Source: Callorhinus ursinus (Eukaryota > Chordata > Mammalia > Carnivora > Otariidae). From it: a stretch of DNA of 64,000 bases. This document shows positions 1 to 12,529 of the stretch, in pieces (position 1 is the stretch's first letter; the number at the start of each line of letters is the position of its first letter). A program made the position numbers and the translations under genes. Under the pieces are notes generated by a model. That model worked only from the letters and a program-made list of their open reading frames with translations, was not told the DNA's origin and searched no databases. The stretch spans positions 2,274,755 through 2,338,754 of the forward strand of contig NW_020312859.1 of the NCBI RefSeq assembly GCF_003265705.1, given 5' to 3'.

Positions 1-135
1 AGGAGCTCTGGTCTCGTCCCAGCCCCTACCTCAACTTGCTTTGTGATTTGGTCACCCTGTCACTTCCCCTCTCCGAGCCTCAGTCAGGCCAGACGATGCC
101 TTAGGGCCCCTTCCAGCTCTAGCATTCTGTGGGCC
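1..135 (+). mobile_element. MIR-family SINE fragment in the STK4 3' UTR
   Basis: The string resembles the MIR 3' half: a 'gtcacttcccctctccgag' block followed by 'cttccagctctagcattctg'. It is antisense to STK4. Confidence 0.6.
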
Positions 136-1231
136 TGCACGGAGCCTCCTGGGGAAGAGATCTCAGTCTGATATTCATGTATCCTTTCCAGATCCCTCAG
201 CAGTAAAAGCAAAAAGAAAACAGTCACATATTGGAATGTGATCATAAAAGCAATGCCCTCTACCCCTGTCTGTGAAGAAGGCGGAGCAAAATGCCCCTGT
301 GCGATCTTCGCATGAACAACGAGAACTCTGGACACACTTTCCCTTCTGCGTTCTGCGGACTGCACACAGCCCTGTGTGTGTGGAGAGGTCCTGGCAGGCC
401 TGTCCCCGCACTGGGTCACGTCTCCTCTTAAGGCACTGGGCAGTAACTGTGCTGTGACTCTAGGTGGTTGGGAGAGTGCAGATGGACAGAAGGCGTTGAA
501 GCCACAAGGGGCAGTTTGCAAAGAGGATGCCAGGCTTCTCCTGGGGCTCAAGAAGTAAACACAGATTCTCAAGGCTTTCCCTTGGACATGGTCCACAGCT
601 CCAGAAGCCAGACATGACCCACACAAGGCTGAAACCATGGGGAAGAACTGGCCCAAACCTAATTTTTAAATGCAGCCCTGCAGAAGGGTGAGGTTGGGTC
701 CTGGGAGCAGAGTGACCCCAACAGCCTCCCGGCGCCCCCTGCCCCCCTGCCCCACAGTACCATAATCTTACAGAAAAGAGGCCAACTGCTTAAAACTGTA
801 CCTGTACAGAGATGCCACCACACTCAGTGGGGAATCCCATTATAATTTATATATATGTGCATATTTATATATTTTTAAAAAGTCTTCCAGAAAGAACAAT
901 CGAAAGCTATTGGGAGAAGAAAGACAAGACAACATGTAACACTTTCCCAGCTATCACTCATCCTGGAGTTTCTGTTCCTGGGGTTTAAAACTCTTGAGTT
1001 TAAAAGCGCCGATATGAATCCTTTGAAATAATATCACTGACCAACTGAAATACATACACAAGGTGGCACGCTGATGGCAGGCAGCCCTTCCCACTGGCGC
1101 ACTTCCTGAGCTCACGAAGGTGAAGGTGCTGTGGAGAAATGACGGGGCAGGGGTGTCGGCTACCAAGCCCGAGCGGCGAGCAGCCCGAGTTCACCCACGG
1201 CTGGTGTGCGGGCGGGTGCTCCAGGCCTCCC
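1..1231 (-). other. STK4: STK4 3' UTR (proximal part, runs off the window)
   Basis: This sequence directly follows the STK4 stop codon on the minus strand. It starts GC-rich and becomes AU-rich around 840-900. I see no AATAAA or ATTAAA poly(A) signal on the minus strand in this stretch, so the transcript probably continues beyond position 1. An ancient MIR fragment sits at about 1-135 in antisense. Several long open frames on both strands here have no recognisable product and look like chance frames. The extent of the UTR is inferred. Confidence 0.7.
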
Positions 1232-1390
1232 TCAGAAGTTCTGTTGCCGCCGCTTCTTAGCCTCAATGGCGTCCAGGATCGGCTGCCTCTTGGACTGGTA
1301 CTTCTGCCGGATCTCTTCAATCTCTTGCTCCATCATGGGGTCGAGGGCCAGGAGCCTCTTCTGAAGGTCCTCCACTGTCCAACTCTTAAG
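1232..1390 (-). CDS. STK4: STK4 (MST1) last coding exon: SARAH domain and stop codon
   Basis: This exon encodes the C-terminal 52 residues of the Hippo-pathway kinase MST1 and a TGA stop (reverse complement of 1232-1234). On the minus strand it reads LKSWTVEDLQ at its start and ends EAKKRRQQNF. That is the SARAH coiled-coil helix, which in this family mediates homodimerisation and binding to SAV1 and RASSF proteins. Residues would be 436-487 in human numbering. The stretch around 441-451, rich in Leu, matches the second nuclear export signal described for human MST1. The acceptor is TTCTAG just upstream of position 1390, and the exon begins in phase 0, matching the phase-0 end of the preceding exon. 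The STK3 paralogue is excluded because the exon reads EAKKRR and other STK4-specific residues. No disruption is seen. Confidence 0.98.
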   Translation of the reverse strand, partial: LKSWTVEDLQKRLLALDPMMEQEIEEIRQKYQSKRQPILDAIEAKKRRQQNF

Positions 1391-1879
1391 CTAGAAGAAG
1401 TGGAAAGTACGGTCGTGACAAAGCCCAGGTCAGCGCAGAACAGCCGAGACGCCGAGCCTGTCCGGGCACCCAGAAGGGAAGGGTCTTCCCAGAGTCTGGG
1501 GTGGCAGTGGTTGGAAAGTGACAATTCATTCACTAACGGCATGCCCCAAGCTCTGTGAAGATAATTTATCCCTGGACAAGTTCTCAGTGCTAATCTCTTT
1601 GATTTACTCCGCCTTGACCAAGAACTTAACCAATAATACTTTCACCCCTATCTTTTCAATGAATTACATATCGATGCATTGTTAGGGCATTAAAATAACA
1701 GCCACTTGGGGTACGCAAAATAATGCTTGCCCCTAATTCTTGTCCTACCCTTCAGATGAGCCTCTGGATGGTGACCGTGTCTCTTTCTGGGAGAGAGACA
1801 CCAGGGAGAGTGGATGCTCACTGAGGAGCAGATGCTCCCCCGCCCCCGAAATGTCTTAGGCACTGCCATAGTGATCATC

Positions 1880-1950
1880 ATTAACACTTATCAGGTGCTA
1901 ATCATATACCAGGCACCCCTCGAAGTGCTTCACACACAAGTGTCTTAAGA
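1880..1950 (-). mobile_element. MIR fragment
   Basis: A short match to the MIR end: 'taccaggcacccctcgaagt' followed by 'gcttcacacac'. Divergent and short. Confidence 0.45.
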
Positions 1951-2054
1951 ATAGAGACACAAGCCTTGGGCGTGGAGTGGCAGGGATAGTTGGAAACCTC
2001 TGAGATTAAGTTTCCATCATCCAGAGGGAACAACAAGACTTAATATATAAAGGA

Positions 2055-2300
2055 ATAATAAAAGCTAGTACTTATATAGTGCTTTCTATGTGCCAACCGC
2101 TCCGTGCTCTCCATACACCCATTCGTTTAATCCTGGCAACAACCCTATGATGTGCATATACTATCATCCCCATGTTATAGATGAACAGGCCAAGGAAGAA
2201 GGCGGGGAAGTAACTTGCCCAGTGTCTCGTGGCAAGTAAGTGGCAGAATCAATATTCAGACCCAGGCGGTGAGGCTCCAGACTTCCCGCTCTTAACTGGT
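2055..2300 (-). mobile_element. MIR element, nearly full length
   Basis: It shows the MIR blocks in order: 'gtgctttctatgtgccaacc', 'ttaatcctggcaacaaccct', 'agtaacttgcccagtgtctc' and 'agtggcagaatcaat'. Divergence is typical of this ancient mammalian SINE. Confidence 0.8.
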
Positions 2301-2324
2301 ATCAGAGAAGAGCAGGCTCGCAAA

Positions 2325-2530
2325 GCCCAGTTTTGAGAACCAACTCCATCTGTAGTTCAAACATGGCTCTGCCTCTTGCAAATGCTGAGACTCTGGCAAG
2401 TCACCTATCTCTCTCCAGGTGGTTCTCCCCTGTGGAAATGGGACACCCATGCCTCATCGGGCTTAACATAAGAATTAAATGTGACCGTGGCTGTAAAGAT
2501 GTTGGCACAGTGCCTGGTGCACCGTGTGCT
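2325..2530 (+). mobile_element. MIR element
   Basis: The sense-strand MIR blocks 'ctctggcaagtcacctatct', 'tgtggaaatgggacacccat' and 'gttggcacagtgcctggtgc' occur in order. It lies next to an oppositely oriented MIR. Confidence 0.75.
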
Positions 2531-3284
2531 TAAAGCAGGCGGTGCACGTCACAACCCTCTCTCTATATACCAGAGCCCGGGAGTGTGCTCATGTCCGCCC
2601 TGTGTCCGCCGCTGTGGGGTAAGTGGTTTCACTGCTGTATGTACGGAGTGTCACTGAGTCCAAGCAAGGCCGGTCCTGGCTGGCAGGGGTGGGAATGAAA
2701 GCCCCCATTATCCACAGCAGGTGGTGATTAATTCTGTGCATTTACAACCAGTCTAATAGGTGCAGTGTTCCAAGAACTCAAAGGCTCACTCAAGTCTTCG
2801 GAGAGATTTATGGAATCACTGTATCCTCCAGCTCCTTCCTGAGGCCTCAACAGGGAAGCGGGTGTAAGAAGGGGGTGAAGGAGCCTCTTTCTGGCCACCC
2901 TTCCTTTCCAGGGTGGGGTGCGACCGAGAGGGAAGGACTACCATGGCCTCTCCAGGAACAGTTTAGTGCCCTGTCGCCACAGGAATTTGCCTTGGCCTGC
3001 TTCAGGGAGGTGGTCTGAGAAGCAAGAAAAGCCTAACAGTTCAAGACGAAAGGCTCTTTGTGAGGTGGGAATGCAGAGCCGAGAGGGGGGTGGATGCTGG
3101 AAAGCTGCGCTCATAAAACCACATCTTGTTTCCAGCCTGTGGTTTCAGACCAGCTGGAGTCTGGGGACTCTCCAGAGAGCAATGCTCGCCTCATTTTTAG
3201 GCTTTTCAGTTCCTCCTCTGAAAAGAAACTGCCCAAAACCTAATACTGAGTGTTACTGGTAGCTGGGGTATTAATCTTTAGGAT

Positions 3285-3490
3285 CCCAGATGGTTCGTCT
3301 CTAGTGGCTGTGCAACCCCGGACAAGTGACCTCACTTCTGAGCCTCAGTGGCCTCCCCTGGAGAAGAGACCCCGGTTCCGCCATTCTTGGGCTCTCACGA
3401 GGATCAGGTGGGTTAACAGGTATGACGTTCTCAGCGCGGAACTTCACACGGTGTGCAATTCGCATAAACTGTAGTTATCACCACAGTTGT
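3285..3490 (+). mobile_element. MIR element
   Basis: Blocks include 'tgcaaccccggacaagtgac', 'cttctgagcctcagtggcc' and a 3' end containing 'atcaggtgggttaacaggta'. Confidence 0.65.
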
Positions 3491-3699
3491 TAATAACTGC
3501 TGTTGTTGCTATTAATACTATTGTTATTAATATTTTGAAAAGTCTCTAATGAATCGCCCATAAACAAAATGTTCCTATACCTCTGATCCAAGTCAGAATC
3601 AAACAAGTAAAACGAAAATATTCTACTCTATTTCAGGCTAACAATACCGAAGGGTCAGCATTTTCCCACATCTGTTAACTTATTTATAGTTTAACAAAA

Positions 3700-3885
3700 T
3701 ATTTTTCATCCATCCAACCATCAAATATGCACTGAACACCTACCATGGGCCAGGCACTGCCCAAGGCACACAGGATAAAAAAAAAACAAAAACCAAAAAC
3801 CAAAAATCACTGCCCTTGTGAAGCTTATTACATTTTAGTGAGGCGAGACAGACACCTGAGAATGAACTCAATAAATCAGAAGATT
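3700..3885 (-). mobile_element. L2 LINE 3' end
   Basis: The L2 tail is visible: 'atgcactgaacacctaccat' then 'gggccaggcactgcccaagg', followed after an A-rich run by 'actgcccttgtgaagcttat'. Confidence 0.7.
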
Positions 3886-5169
3886 ACTCTCATGCAAGAG
3901 AGTGAAAGGGGAAAGGAAAGAAAAACCTTAGCGAAGGAAGGGGAGCTGGGAGTTGGTAGACTCACTCTTCATCATCCATCAGGACAAAGCGTCCACTATG
4001 AAGACCTCAAGGTCAGGGAGGCGGCCCTGGCTTTCCAGCTTGTTCGGCAGCTTCAGACCAGCCCCTCCTGCCCGCCCCCCAGGCCTCCGTCTCCCCCCAT
4101 GTAAGAGAGGGCTGCCGAATGACCTCAGGTCTTGTTAGACTCAGTGGTTCTCTCCGTAGGACCCATGGATCGCGAGCGTCAGAATCACGTGTTAAAGGGC
4201 TGTGCGCGACCTGCTCACACCCGCTCTCCAGGTGAGGGTTCTGCTCACTGAAGGAGCTGCGCGAGTGTCTCCTGCGGCCCCTCCAGTCTGCCACGCATGG
4301 TTCTACGTCCTCTTCCTCGTTTTTGTCAGAGCAAAACTCGCACACAGTTACTGCTGTCGCCAGTCAAGGCTTCTCAGTATCCAATTTCTATGCAGCCCTT
4401 CTGCCCTCCGTCTAATCTGGAAACAACAAGCACCCCTGCTTTACCACCGCCACCTTCGGACTAATTTACTTGCCCTAAGGCTTTGGGCTTAAGTTACACC
4501 TGACCCATTAGAACACAGCCGGCCAGTCACCGCTAATGCCTCGGTCACACTCCAGATATGGATTTTTCTGAAAACGAGCTCAGAGAATGGTTCCGTGGTG
4601 CCAAAAGTAGCCTCTCACCTTCCTGGTCCTTGGTGGCAAAAATACACTTCCAACGGATATCTTGCAGTGAAGTACCTGTGGTTCTCTGGTTTTGCTAGCC
4701 AGCTTGCCGAAGGAGCCAACCCTGGCCCGGCCGTGCAGGGAGCTTGAGCTGTTCACAGTAGTGAAGGAAGTACCACCTTTCGGGACCTTATTTGTCCCCT
4801 GGCATTTACACATCCTCTCTGTACTGTGACCCCCACACGTACGGCTCCACAGCAGCATTCTCTTCTGAACACCAGGCTCACACATGCAGGGGCAGATCCT
4901 ACTTTACATGTCAGCCCCAGATCAGCTCATGGAAATCCAGCACCTTAATCCGACCAAAACAAAACTCTCGAGTCCCACCCTTCCCTCACCCCCAAACCTG
5001 TTCTCCTCACATCCTGGCCTTCCCCATCTCAGGAGGGGCACCACCATCCTGCCAGGCATAGAATCATCCCTGATTCTTCCTTCCCCTCACCACCCCCTGC
5101 CCACATCCCATCCTTCGATCTCATCTCTAAAACGTGGGAGTAACTCAAATCCAACCCCTCAGCCCAGGC

Positions 5170-5745
5170 CACCAGCATTTCACGGCGACAAGCATAATTT
5201 AAAATACAGAAAGGAACCAGATCACATCCCCCTCTGTTTCCTGCTGCACTTAGAATAAAATCCAACAACACACCAGGGCTACAAAGGCCTTCCATCTCTG
5301 GCCCCACCGGCCCCTCGAGCTTCATCACCTACCACTCTCCCCTTTGCTCAGGACCCTCTAGCCACCCTTTACTTCAAATCCTCAAACAAGCCACACTTTT
5401 TCCGGCCCCAAGGGCTACCCAGTGACTGATCCTTCTGCCCAGATGGCTCGTCCCCCGTTCTTCCTTATCCTTTAGGCCTTAGCTCACAGATCAACCCCTC
5501 AGGGAATGTGAGCAAGCCTTCCCTGAGCATCTTCTCTAGAAAGATCACTCACCTCCCCTCATTCTCGATCTCAGTCCCTACTATACTTCCTTCAAAATGA
5601 TCATGGCACCTTGTAATCAATCATTCTTATTTCTTTTCTTTTACTTGTTGTGTCTCTTACTAGGACGAAAGTTCTATGAGGGCAGTGACTTTATCTTGTT
5701 CACTACACTACGCATTATATTGGTTGAGGGAATGAATAATTTGCC
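5170..5745 (+). mobile_element. L2 LINE 3' region
   Basis: It contains the L2 blocks 'tttaggccttagctcacaga', 'caagccttccctgagcatct' and 'ctatgagggcagtgacttta' in the expected order. It is intronic and degenerate. Confidence 0.7.
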
Positions 5746-6579
5746 CTTCATTTCCAGTCAAATAATAACGGAAGCCACTGAAACCAAGAAGCAAGCTTCC
5801 CCAAGCACCACCACGTGCAGGGCTCTGGGTAAGGTGCTGAGGGGACCCAGGGAGTGAGTCCTGCCTTCAAAGAGCTTCTATTCCTCTCAACATTCTTTTG
5901 AAATTGAAGGAAGTCTGCTCCCTTGATTCCCATTTCTGTGTGTGATACTGACTGATTAAGAAACAGGTCTCCAACCCTGGCTTAGTCACCTCTAAAAGGC
6001 CTGTCCACTTTAATTTTTTATTCTGACAAAAAAGAACTACTACTTTGGAAAGAACGAGATGATCAGAAGACAACGTGATCCTTCTGGACAAGACAAAATG
6101 CCAAGCCCAGAGCCACAGGCTCCCTAATGAAGAAGGTGGGTTATGCTGAAGAGAAGAGACCAAGCACAGGGATTTTCTGCCCTCTTCCTGACAGAGGTCG
6201 CAGAAGGGAGGAGAAACTAAACTAAGCCCTTAACCATGGTTATTTAGAATCCCCTGACCACCTGGATGCTAATCAACACATCAGCCTTGAGTAGATGGAC
6301 ACGGATGGGCTCAATCTGACCATGCTGATGTCGTGCGGCTAGACACACTCTCTAACGAACACCTCGACCCCACTCACCATTACCTTTCACCCTCCTGCTG
6401 TCTGGCCACGGATGTCTGAGCAAGCAAAGGTGACAGCATGCGTGCAGGTGAGAGTTCTCTTCAAGGGTGTGCTCCGGAAACGTGCCATATCCTCGAGGGG
6501 GCACTTTCTTAGTCTGAACTTCTGCCTCACCCTGTTTCAGCCGGATACAACGATGTCCTACTACTGGATTCTACACTTA

Positions 6580-6765
6580 GACATGGAGGCAGTACGTTCA
6601 TTACTTGAGCATATGCCATGCGTTCAGCACTGAGCTAAGCAGGTGTCTGCACAAATAAATCCATCTGATATTATTCTTGTCCTCCTTTTACAAATGAGGT
6701 CAATGAGGATAACAGTGGGCAAGCAATTTGCTCAAAGTGATACAGCGAGGAACTGGAAAAGACTG
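6580..6765 (-). mobile_element. MIR element
   Basis: Blocks 'gcgttcagcactgagctaag', 'ccttttacaaatgaggtcaa' and 'aagcaatttgctcaaagtga' identify a reverse-oriented MIR. Confidence 0.65.
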
Positions 6766-6889
6766 TAACCACCACCCCTAAGGGTTTCTGGAAACAGGCC
6801 CGTGTTAGTGAAAAACCCGGGAAGACTGGAAGAACTACAAATTCGGCTGACATTAAATACATCAGATGGCCCTCGATTTAAAAAATGCC

Positions 6890-7050
6890 ACCGTGAGCTA
6901 TGATGGGTGACTTCAGGCAAGTCACCTGACCTCTCTGGGATCGGGTTTCCTCATCTGTAAAATAGGGATGACACTGTCTACTTCGCTGCCTTTCCTCAAG
7001 TAAAACTATGCAAGGGCCTGCTATGTGCCAGGCACCACTGCTGAGGGGCA
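6890..7050 (+). mobile_element. MIR element
   Basis: Clear MIR core: 'ttcaggcaagtcacctgacc' followed by 'tttcctcatctgtaaaatag', then a 'ctatgtgccaggcacc' tail. Confidence 0.75.
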
Positions 7051-7179
7051 GTGACCCAATTCAAGGCTGCCAAACATGATTCAAATCGAATCAACCAACT
7101 TTCACGGCAGCTCTACTGGGCCAGGAACGTGGCTGGGCCATGTGAATGTAAAAGGCAGCATGTGCTGGAGAAGCAGCGA

Positions 7180-7395
7180 GGTTTCGGGGCAAGAACACTG
7201 GCTCTGGCTCACATGGACCTGGGTCCCGTGGGAGCTCTGCCCTCGGGCAAGTCACCTAATATGTGCCTCACTTTCCTCGTTTTTCAATGGAGGACAGCAG
7301 TATTTATCCAGCAGGGAGCTTGTGAGGTTTAGCGGTGTTGGTAAAGTTTATCACATAGTGTCTGGTGGACACCAGAAAGAAAGTGGTTAAGTGGG
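7180..7395 (+). mobile_element. MIR element
   Basis: Blocks 'aagaacactggctctggctc', 'gggcaagtcacctaatatgt' and 'ggagcttgtgaggtttagcg' match the MIR order. Confidence 0.65.
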
Positions 7396-9614
7396 AGCTA
7401 CCACCTTAAATCCTTTTTTGGAAAAGGGGGAAAATGTGTAAGTACTATAAACAGTAGCTCTGTTGCTAGAAGAACTGAGCCCGATGAGCTCACAATATGG
7501 TGCAGGACACATACCACACACACAGCAGGGCCTCCGGTGAACTCTGTGTGAGAAACCCCAAATCGGATGAATCTGGCTTGTTTCCTCGGGGCCAGACCAC
7601 AGCGAAACCCTCAGATTCCCAACATTATGAACACATGAATATATGGAAACTGGTTTCTTCTCAAACAGCCTTAGCAACTCCGAAACTCTGCATTACACTG
7701 CATCAGACAGCCCAGAGAAGAGCTGAGATCCGGTTAAAGTTTCATTACAAGTGATAACCTCACGGGAATTAGAGTGACAATGAGCCTGTCTTGCATGAGC
7801 AGAGTCAAGCTGAACTAAACACACTAAAATGTATAGCAGAGCTTCATCCTACCCTGGCAACGAGGCCCACAGTGAACAAACGGGTCTGGCCCATACCCAA
7901 GGTACAGGGTTCAAAGTTCTGCTCCTCTGTGGCTAGAAACTCTCATCTTAGAAGTCTATTATACAAATAGAGTCGTGCAACGTCCCCAGAAAACCATCCG
8001 AGAGACTTGCCAAAGTGTTTAAGGACAAGCTTCAATTCTGTACACATTACGCTTGTGCACTCCTAATTCTGCATCCAGTATTACAACCAGGATTTCTCAA
8101 ACACATCATCCCTTCTGGACAGGTGAGTCAGGCTGATACCTTGTCTGTCACAGGTGATGTTTTTATAGTGGCCCAGAATGAGGAAAGAACACGCCTTTGG
8201 AATTTAGCAAGATGACAAGGAAGCTTAATAGAGTCGAATGATGCCACCAACATGCCATTCCTTACCTTCAACATCAGCCACTAGAAGGTCAGCAAAAATG
8301 CAATAGAGAAAATGCACCAAGGGCAGTCAAAAGCATCTAGGGTACTGATTTAGTTCCATCAAAGATACTCATCCTTTCTTGATGTGACTGTCTCTATCCA
8401 GGAGTAGATTCTAGACTGGGGAGAGGAGACTCTAGTCAGATTCTCAGGGGATGCAGTAATCTCTCAGCAGATGAGTGAGAAGTTAGTCAAGCAAGCAAGC
8501 TGACAATCAAATAACAGCTTCTGTGGGTGAAGTCAGTATGAGGCCATTCAATTTCAACACATCTTGCTGCTTAAATGAATCTTGTGAAAATTCTGATGGG
8601 AAATTTCCTCTGATTCAAATTACGGTCATGCCAAATTATGCTTCCATCAGCCCCTTGTAAAACCTTCCTAATGCAAAACCTAGTATTAATCCCATTTTGA
8701 GTTTATGATTACTTCAAATCAATCCATGGAACTGTTCTCAGAATTCCAACCGAAGAAAACAGGGCTGCATGTATTTCAGATATTTACCAAGAAGACTGGA
8801 ATGAAACACAGACCTTAATCAAGCTGGGGTAAAACAAAGCAGTTTGGCTCCAGGCAGGCTCCTGATGGAATGACACAAGCTCTGAGGAGGGCCAGGAGCC
8901 TGGCTTCAAACAACCTGCAGGCTGTCTCCAGGGAGCCTCCCGCCCAGAGGCCCAGTGCGCACCACACGCGCGTGTGGGTGTGAAGGACGTGCTCTGATAC
9001 ACCGTATACACAGGAGGACAAAACGCAAAAGTGCTTTTTTTAATAATGGGGTTTCACTATAATACAAAGTTTATTACTTGCGTATTGTTAGTTTTTTGTG
9101 ATTTATCAAAAATCATCCTTCGATTTACATGACAAAATTAATTTCTGAAGTAGTGCTTTTGCATGCTTAGAATTTACTCCAGCTCTGTTCGGGCATGAAC
9201 TTCCACAACTCACTCTTAAATCACAACGCTCCTGATTTTGTTGTTGTTTTGTTTTTGTTCTGTGAGTTTTATAACAGTCGTTGGCCAAAGGTAAACAAGT
9301 TTTGACCAGACCCAGATTTTTTCCCTACCATCGTGCCTCCGGCTTTCCACAGCAAGAACCCATAAGGGAACTGTCATACCGCAAATACCGAAGAATAATG
9401 GATCTTAAGAGGCACCGAGTACCGGCCACGTGTGCCAGGCCTGGCTGGGGCAAGAGTAGGGATGGTAGAGGTGGGGGTGAGTAAAGGTGTGTACGGGGCA
9501 GAAAGTATACAGCAGGACCCCCGTACACTAGACGTGGAGCTAAACGAGGCAGGCAAGTCATGAAAACAAGCTACAGTCTGTGGCGCTACTGGGTGACTCA
9601 TGACCGCTAACTGT

Positions 9615-9835
9615 AATCAGAGCTACTTTTAATTGAGCGCTATGTGCTCAGCACTTCACATGCATTATTTCATGTAATCCTCAGAATGGTCCATGAAATA
9701 AGTAGTAGTATCTGCCTTTACCGAGGTGGAAACCGAGGCTTAGAGAAATACAGGTATTTGCTCATGGCCCCAAAGCCAGGAAGTGTAACTGGTGGGCTTG
9801 GGCTATGAACCCTAGCACGCCTGACTGCCAAGCCC
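9615..9835 (-). mobile_element. MIR element
   Basis: Blocks 'gcgctatgtgctcagcactt', 'atttcatgtaatcctcagaa' and 'gaggcttagagaaatacagg' match a reverse MIR. Confidence 0.75.
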
Positions 9836-10214
9836 AAGCCCACCTCGTGTCACGGCAGCATGCACTACAAGAGTTCAGAGGAGGAAGAATCCTCGTGGCC
9901 AGTCTTGGCAAGAAAAACCTTGCCCTTTGTAAATATACATTTATAGTGCAAAGAAGGAGCGCTCACTATAATTCAGAACAAAGTCTGAATTGTAGAATTT
10001 TTTTAATTAAATGCAAATCTTGTTACTTCAAGTATCTATCGCACCTGAGATACAGGAGACTAATAAAATGAGGTTAGGTAAACAAGAGGACTTAGGAGCT
10101 CATCTGTCAATATTACTGACAGCTACTCAAAATTCCTTTGGGTGCCATATTTTTTCACACCTCCATGCGTCTGCTCAATATAACCCTATCTTCAGTTTAG
10201 GGAATGCCCATTCA

Positions 10215-10375
10215 ACCTTCCAGAAGAGCCCAAGCTCGAACTCTTCCCTCTTGCCAACTACGTTTTCCTTTCCCTAAAGTGGGAGCTATTTAAGAGCATG
10301 AACTACATCTAATATGTTTTCAGAGAGTTAGGCCAGCAGAAAAGAGTTCTCAATAAATATTTAATAAAGAAACAT
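10215..10375 (+). mobile_element. L2 LINE 3' fragment
   Basis: An L2-like tail: 'gtgggagctatttaagagca' and a terminal 'gttctcaataaatatttaat'. Confidence 0.5.
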
Positions 10376-11998
10376 ATCCCTAATCTTTACTTGAAAATGA
10401 TACTGATTTTTTATTTGGTTCCCTCAAGCAGCTTTGGAAATATGTAATCAATAAATAAACCTGAGTATGTTTGTTAAATAAGATTACGTCAGTCACTCCA
10501 AGCTGACCCACGCATGCCAAAATCAAAATGAACAGCACAGCCAGTGCTCAAAGCTACAAGGAAAAATGGACAAAAAAACTCACTCTAGTCTTGCTTGCTT
10601 ATGATAGCTCTTTAAGAAAAATTCTATTTTAAGAGCAGCTCTACACTGGTTTATAAATTTCACACTGAAGGAAGCTAAACTGTGAGAGGAAAACTTTCAG
10701 GAAGTTAGTGAACACCTAATCTGGGATAATGGTAAATGTCAAAGAAGGTGGGGTACAAGAATAGAGCAGAGTGTGATGCTCCTGATAGCAGAAAGCACTA
10801 AAGGGAGACATCCAACCTATCAGCATTCTTGTAAGCATATTAATCTTTCAGTAGATATGAAAACCTAAAACCCAAACTGCGCCAAGCTGTTGTTTTAAGG
10901 TAGCTCAATAATTCAGGAAGAGAGCTAGCTAGTCACCTAAGAATCCCTACAAGCTGTGCCTCTGTACACTTTCTTGGGCTGGAAATTTCCAAGATAACAA
11001 ACAGGCCAGGCCTTTTTCTCTAATTTCGCCCAATGAAAGAAGCCCAAAGAATCCCAAGCAAAATGAAAGCTAAAATACAAATTGATCTCACTTCATTTAA
11101 CAAAGGCAGTCTTAAAAGCTATCCCGGAGTAAAGACGGTCCAATTTAAACACACCGAAAGAACAAAATGTTTACAGAAAACTGGTCGAGAATACATCAAA
11201 GCTCTCTGAGTAAGCTACTTGGCAGGCCGGAATTTTTACAATTTGGGCTTTCTGATGTGGGAAAACTTGTAAGTGAAGAGCACTTAATTTCTGGAAAGTA
11301 TATAAAACCTCTGCAAACCCTACTGCTGGGTACTCTCATGTAATGAAATGTCTGAGATTTACAACCTAAATACCCAAAAAGAAATATTCTCTCAATATCC
11401 TTTGGAAAAAAAAAAAAAGAATTCTGCAACAAAAGCAGACTAGTTCTACCTGCAAAGCATGCCACAACCCTTCTGTAATGACCACCGAGTCTTGGGGACC
11501 TGAGCCCACCGCAGTGTCAGAACCATAAGGTCAGAGCAGTGGAGGTGTGTGTGTATGCGCCTAAGACTTCCAATTCTGCCAAAACCACATAACTGCTAAA
11601 TAGGAATTTGTGTTATTTTTTCTTTTATTTTTCTGTTTTAAGACTGTCTACAAGAGATGGCTTTATTCCTTAGTCTATACGAGCATTAATATGTATATGT
11701 TCTTGGTATTTTGAGATGGCCCTTTATTCTTTTCAACAAGTGTTTAATTGGGTATGGACAATCAAATGTGCTTTAATTTATGCCATGACAATATTTTTCA
11801 CATGTGTAAAAATTCACAAACCAGAAAAATTTATTTGTAAAGACCACGTGTCTTAGTTTCTTGGTTCCGAAAGGATTCTCAGCATATTCCTAGTATTAGC
11901 TCATCTAAGCTTGGAGTTAAAAACACTTAGCTTTTAAAAAAACAAAAAAACAACACTTAGATTTCTGGTATGAAACTTTCTTTAAAATTTGTATCCTA

Positions 11999-12191
11999 GG
12001 GGCGCCTGGGTGGCTCAGTCGTTAAGCGGCTGCCTTCGGCTCAGGTCATGATCCCGGGGTCCTGGGATCGAGCCCCGCATCGGGCTCCCTGCTCCACAGG
12101 AAGCCTGCTTCTCCCTCTCCCACTCCCCCTGCTTGTGTTCCCTCTCTCGCTGTCTCTCTCTCTCAAATAGATAAATAAAATCTTTAAAAAA
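11999..12191 (+). mobile_element. CAN-SINE (arctoid type)
   Basis: This is a full-length copy of the carnivoran tRNA-Lys-derived SINE. It has a GGGGCGCCTGGGTGGCTCAG head with A and B box remnants, a CT-rich body, an AATAAA-containing tail and poly-A. It is flanked by a perfect 15-bp target-site duplication AAAATTTGTATCCTA (11984-11998 and 12192-12206). It is antisense to STK4. Confidence 0.97.
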
Positions 12192-12529
12192 AAAATTTGT
12201 ATCCTAAATGTTTTCTGTAATGGGCAAGCATCATGAAGAAAGAAACTGCCTCCAACCTGAGGTCTGACATAAAACTTTCCATCTATAATGACCGGGAGGG
12301 GGGAGAACAGTGATAATACCATGATGTGTGTGGTAACATACCATGATGAATATGAGATTTATGTATGTCTATAAACTTATTCTTTGTAAGTTCTAATTTT
12401 CATAAATCCTTGTCCCCTCGTGAAGTGTCTATGAATAGCACGAGCATGTGGGTAGTACTGCATTTGATTTGATGGTATTTCTCTTAAAAAAAGAATGGAA
12501 AGAGTATATGTTACCGATTTATTACTTCT

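Noticed and set aside
84..656. 190-codon open frame on the minus strand in the 3' UTR
   Set aside because: It lies downstream of the STK4 stop, has no recognisable domain, low-complexity Ser/Leu-rich stretches and shadow frames on both strands. It looks like a chance frame in a moderately GC-rich UTR.
1139..1558. 139-codon plus-strand open frame over the last STK4 exon
   Set aside because: It is the antisense shadow of the real SARAH-domain exon.
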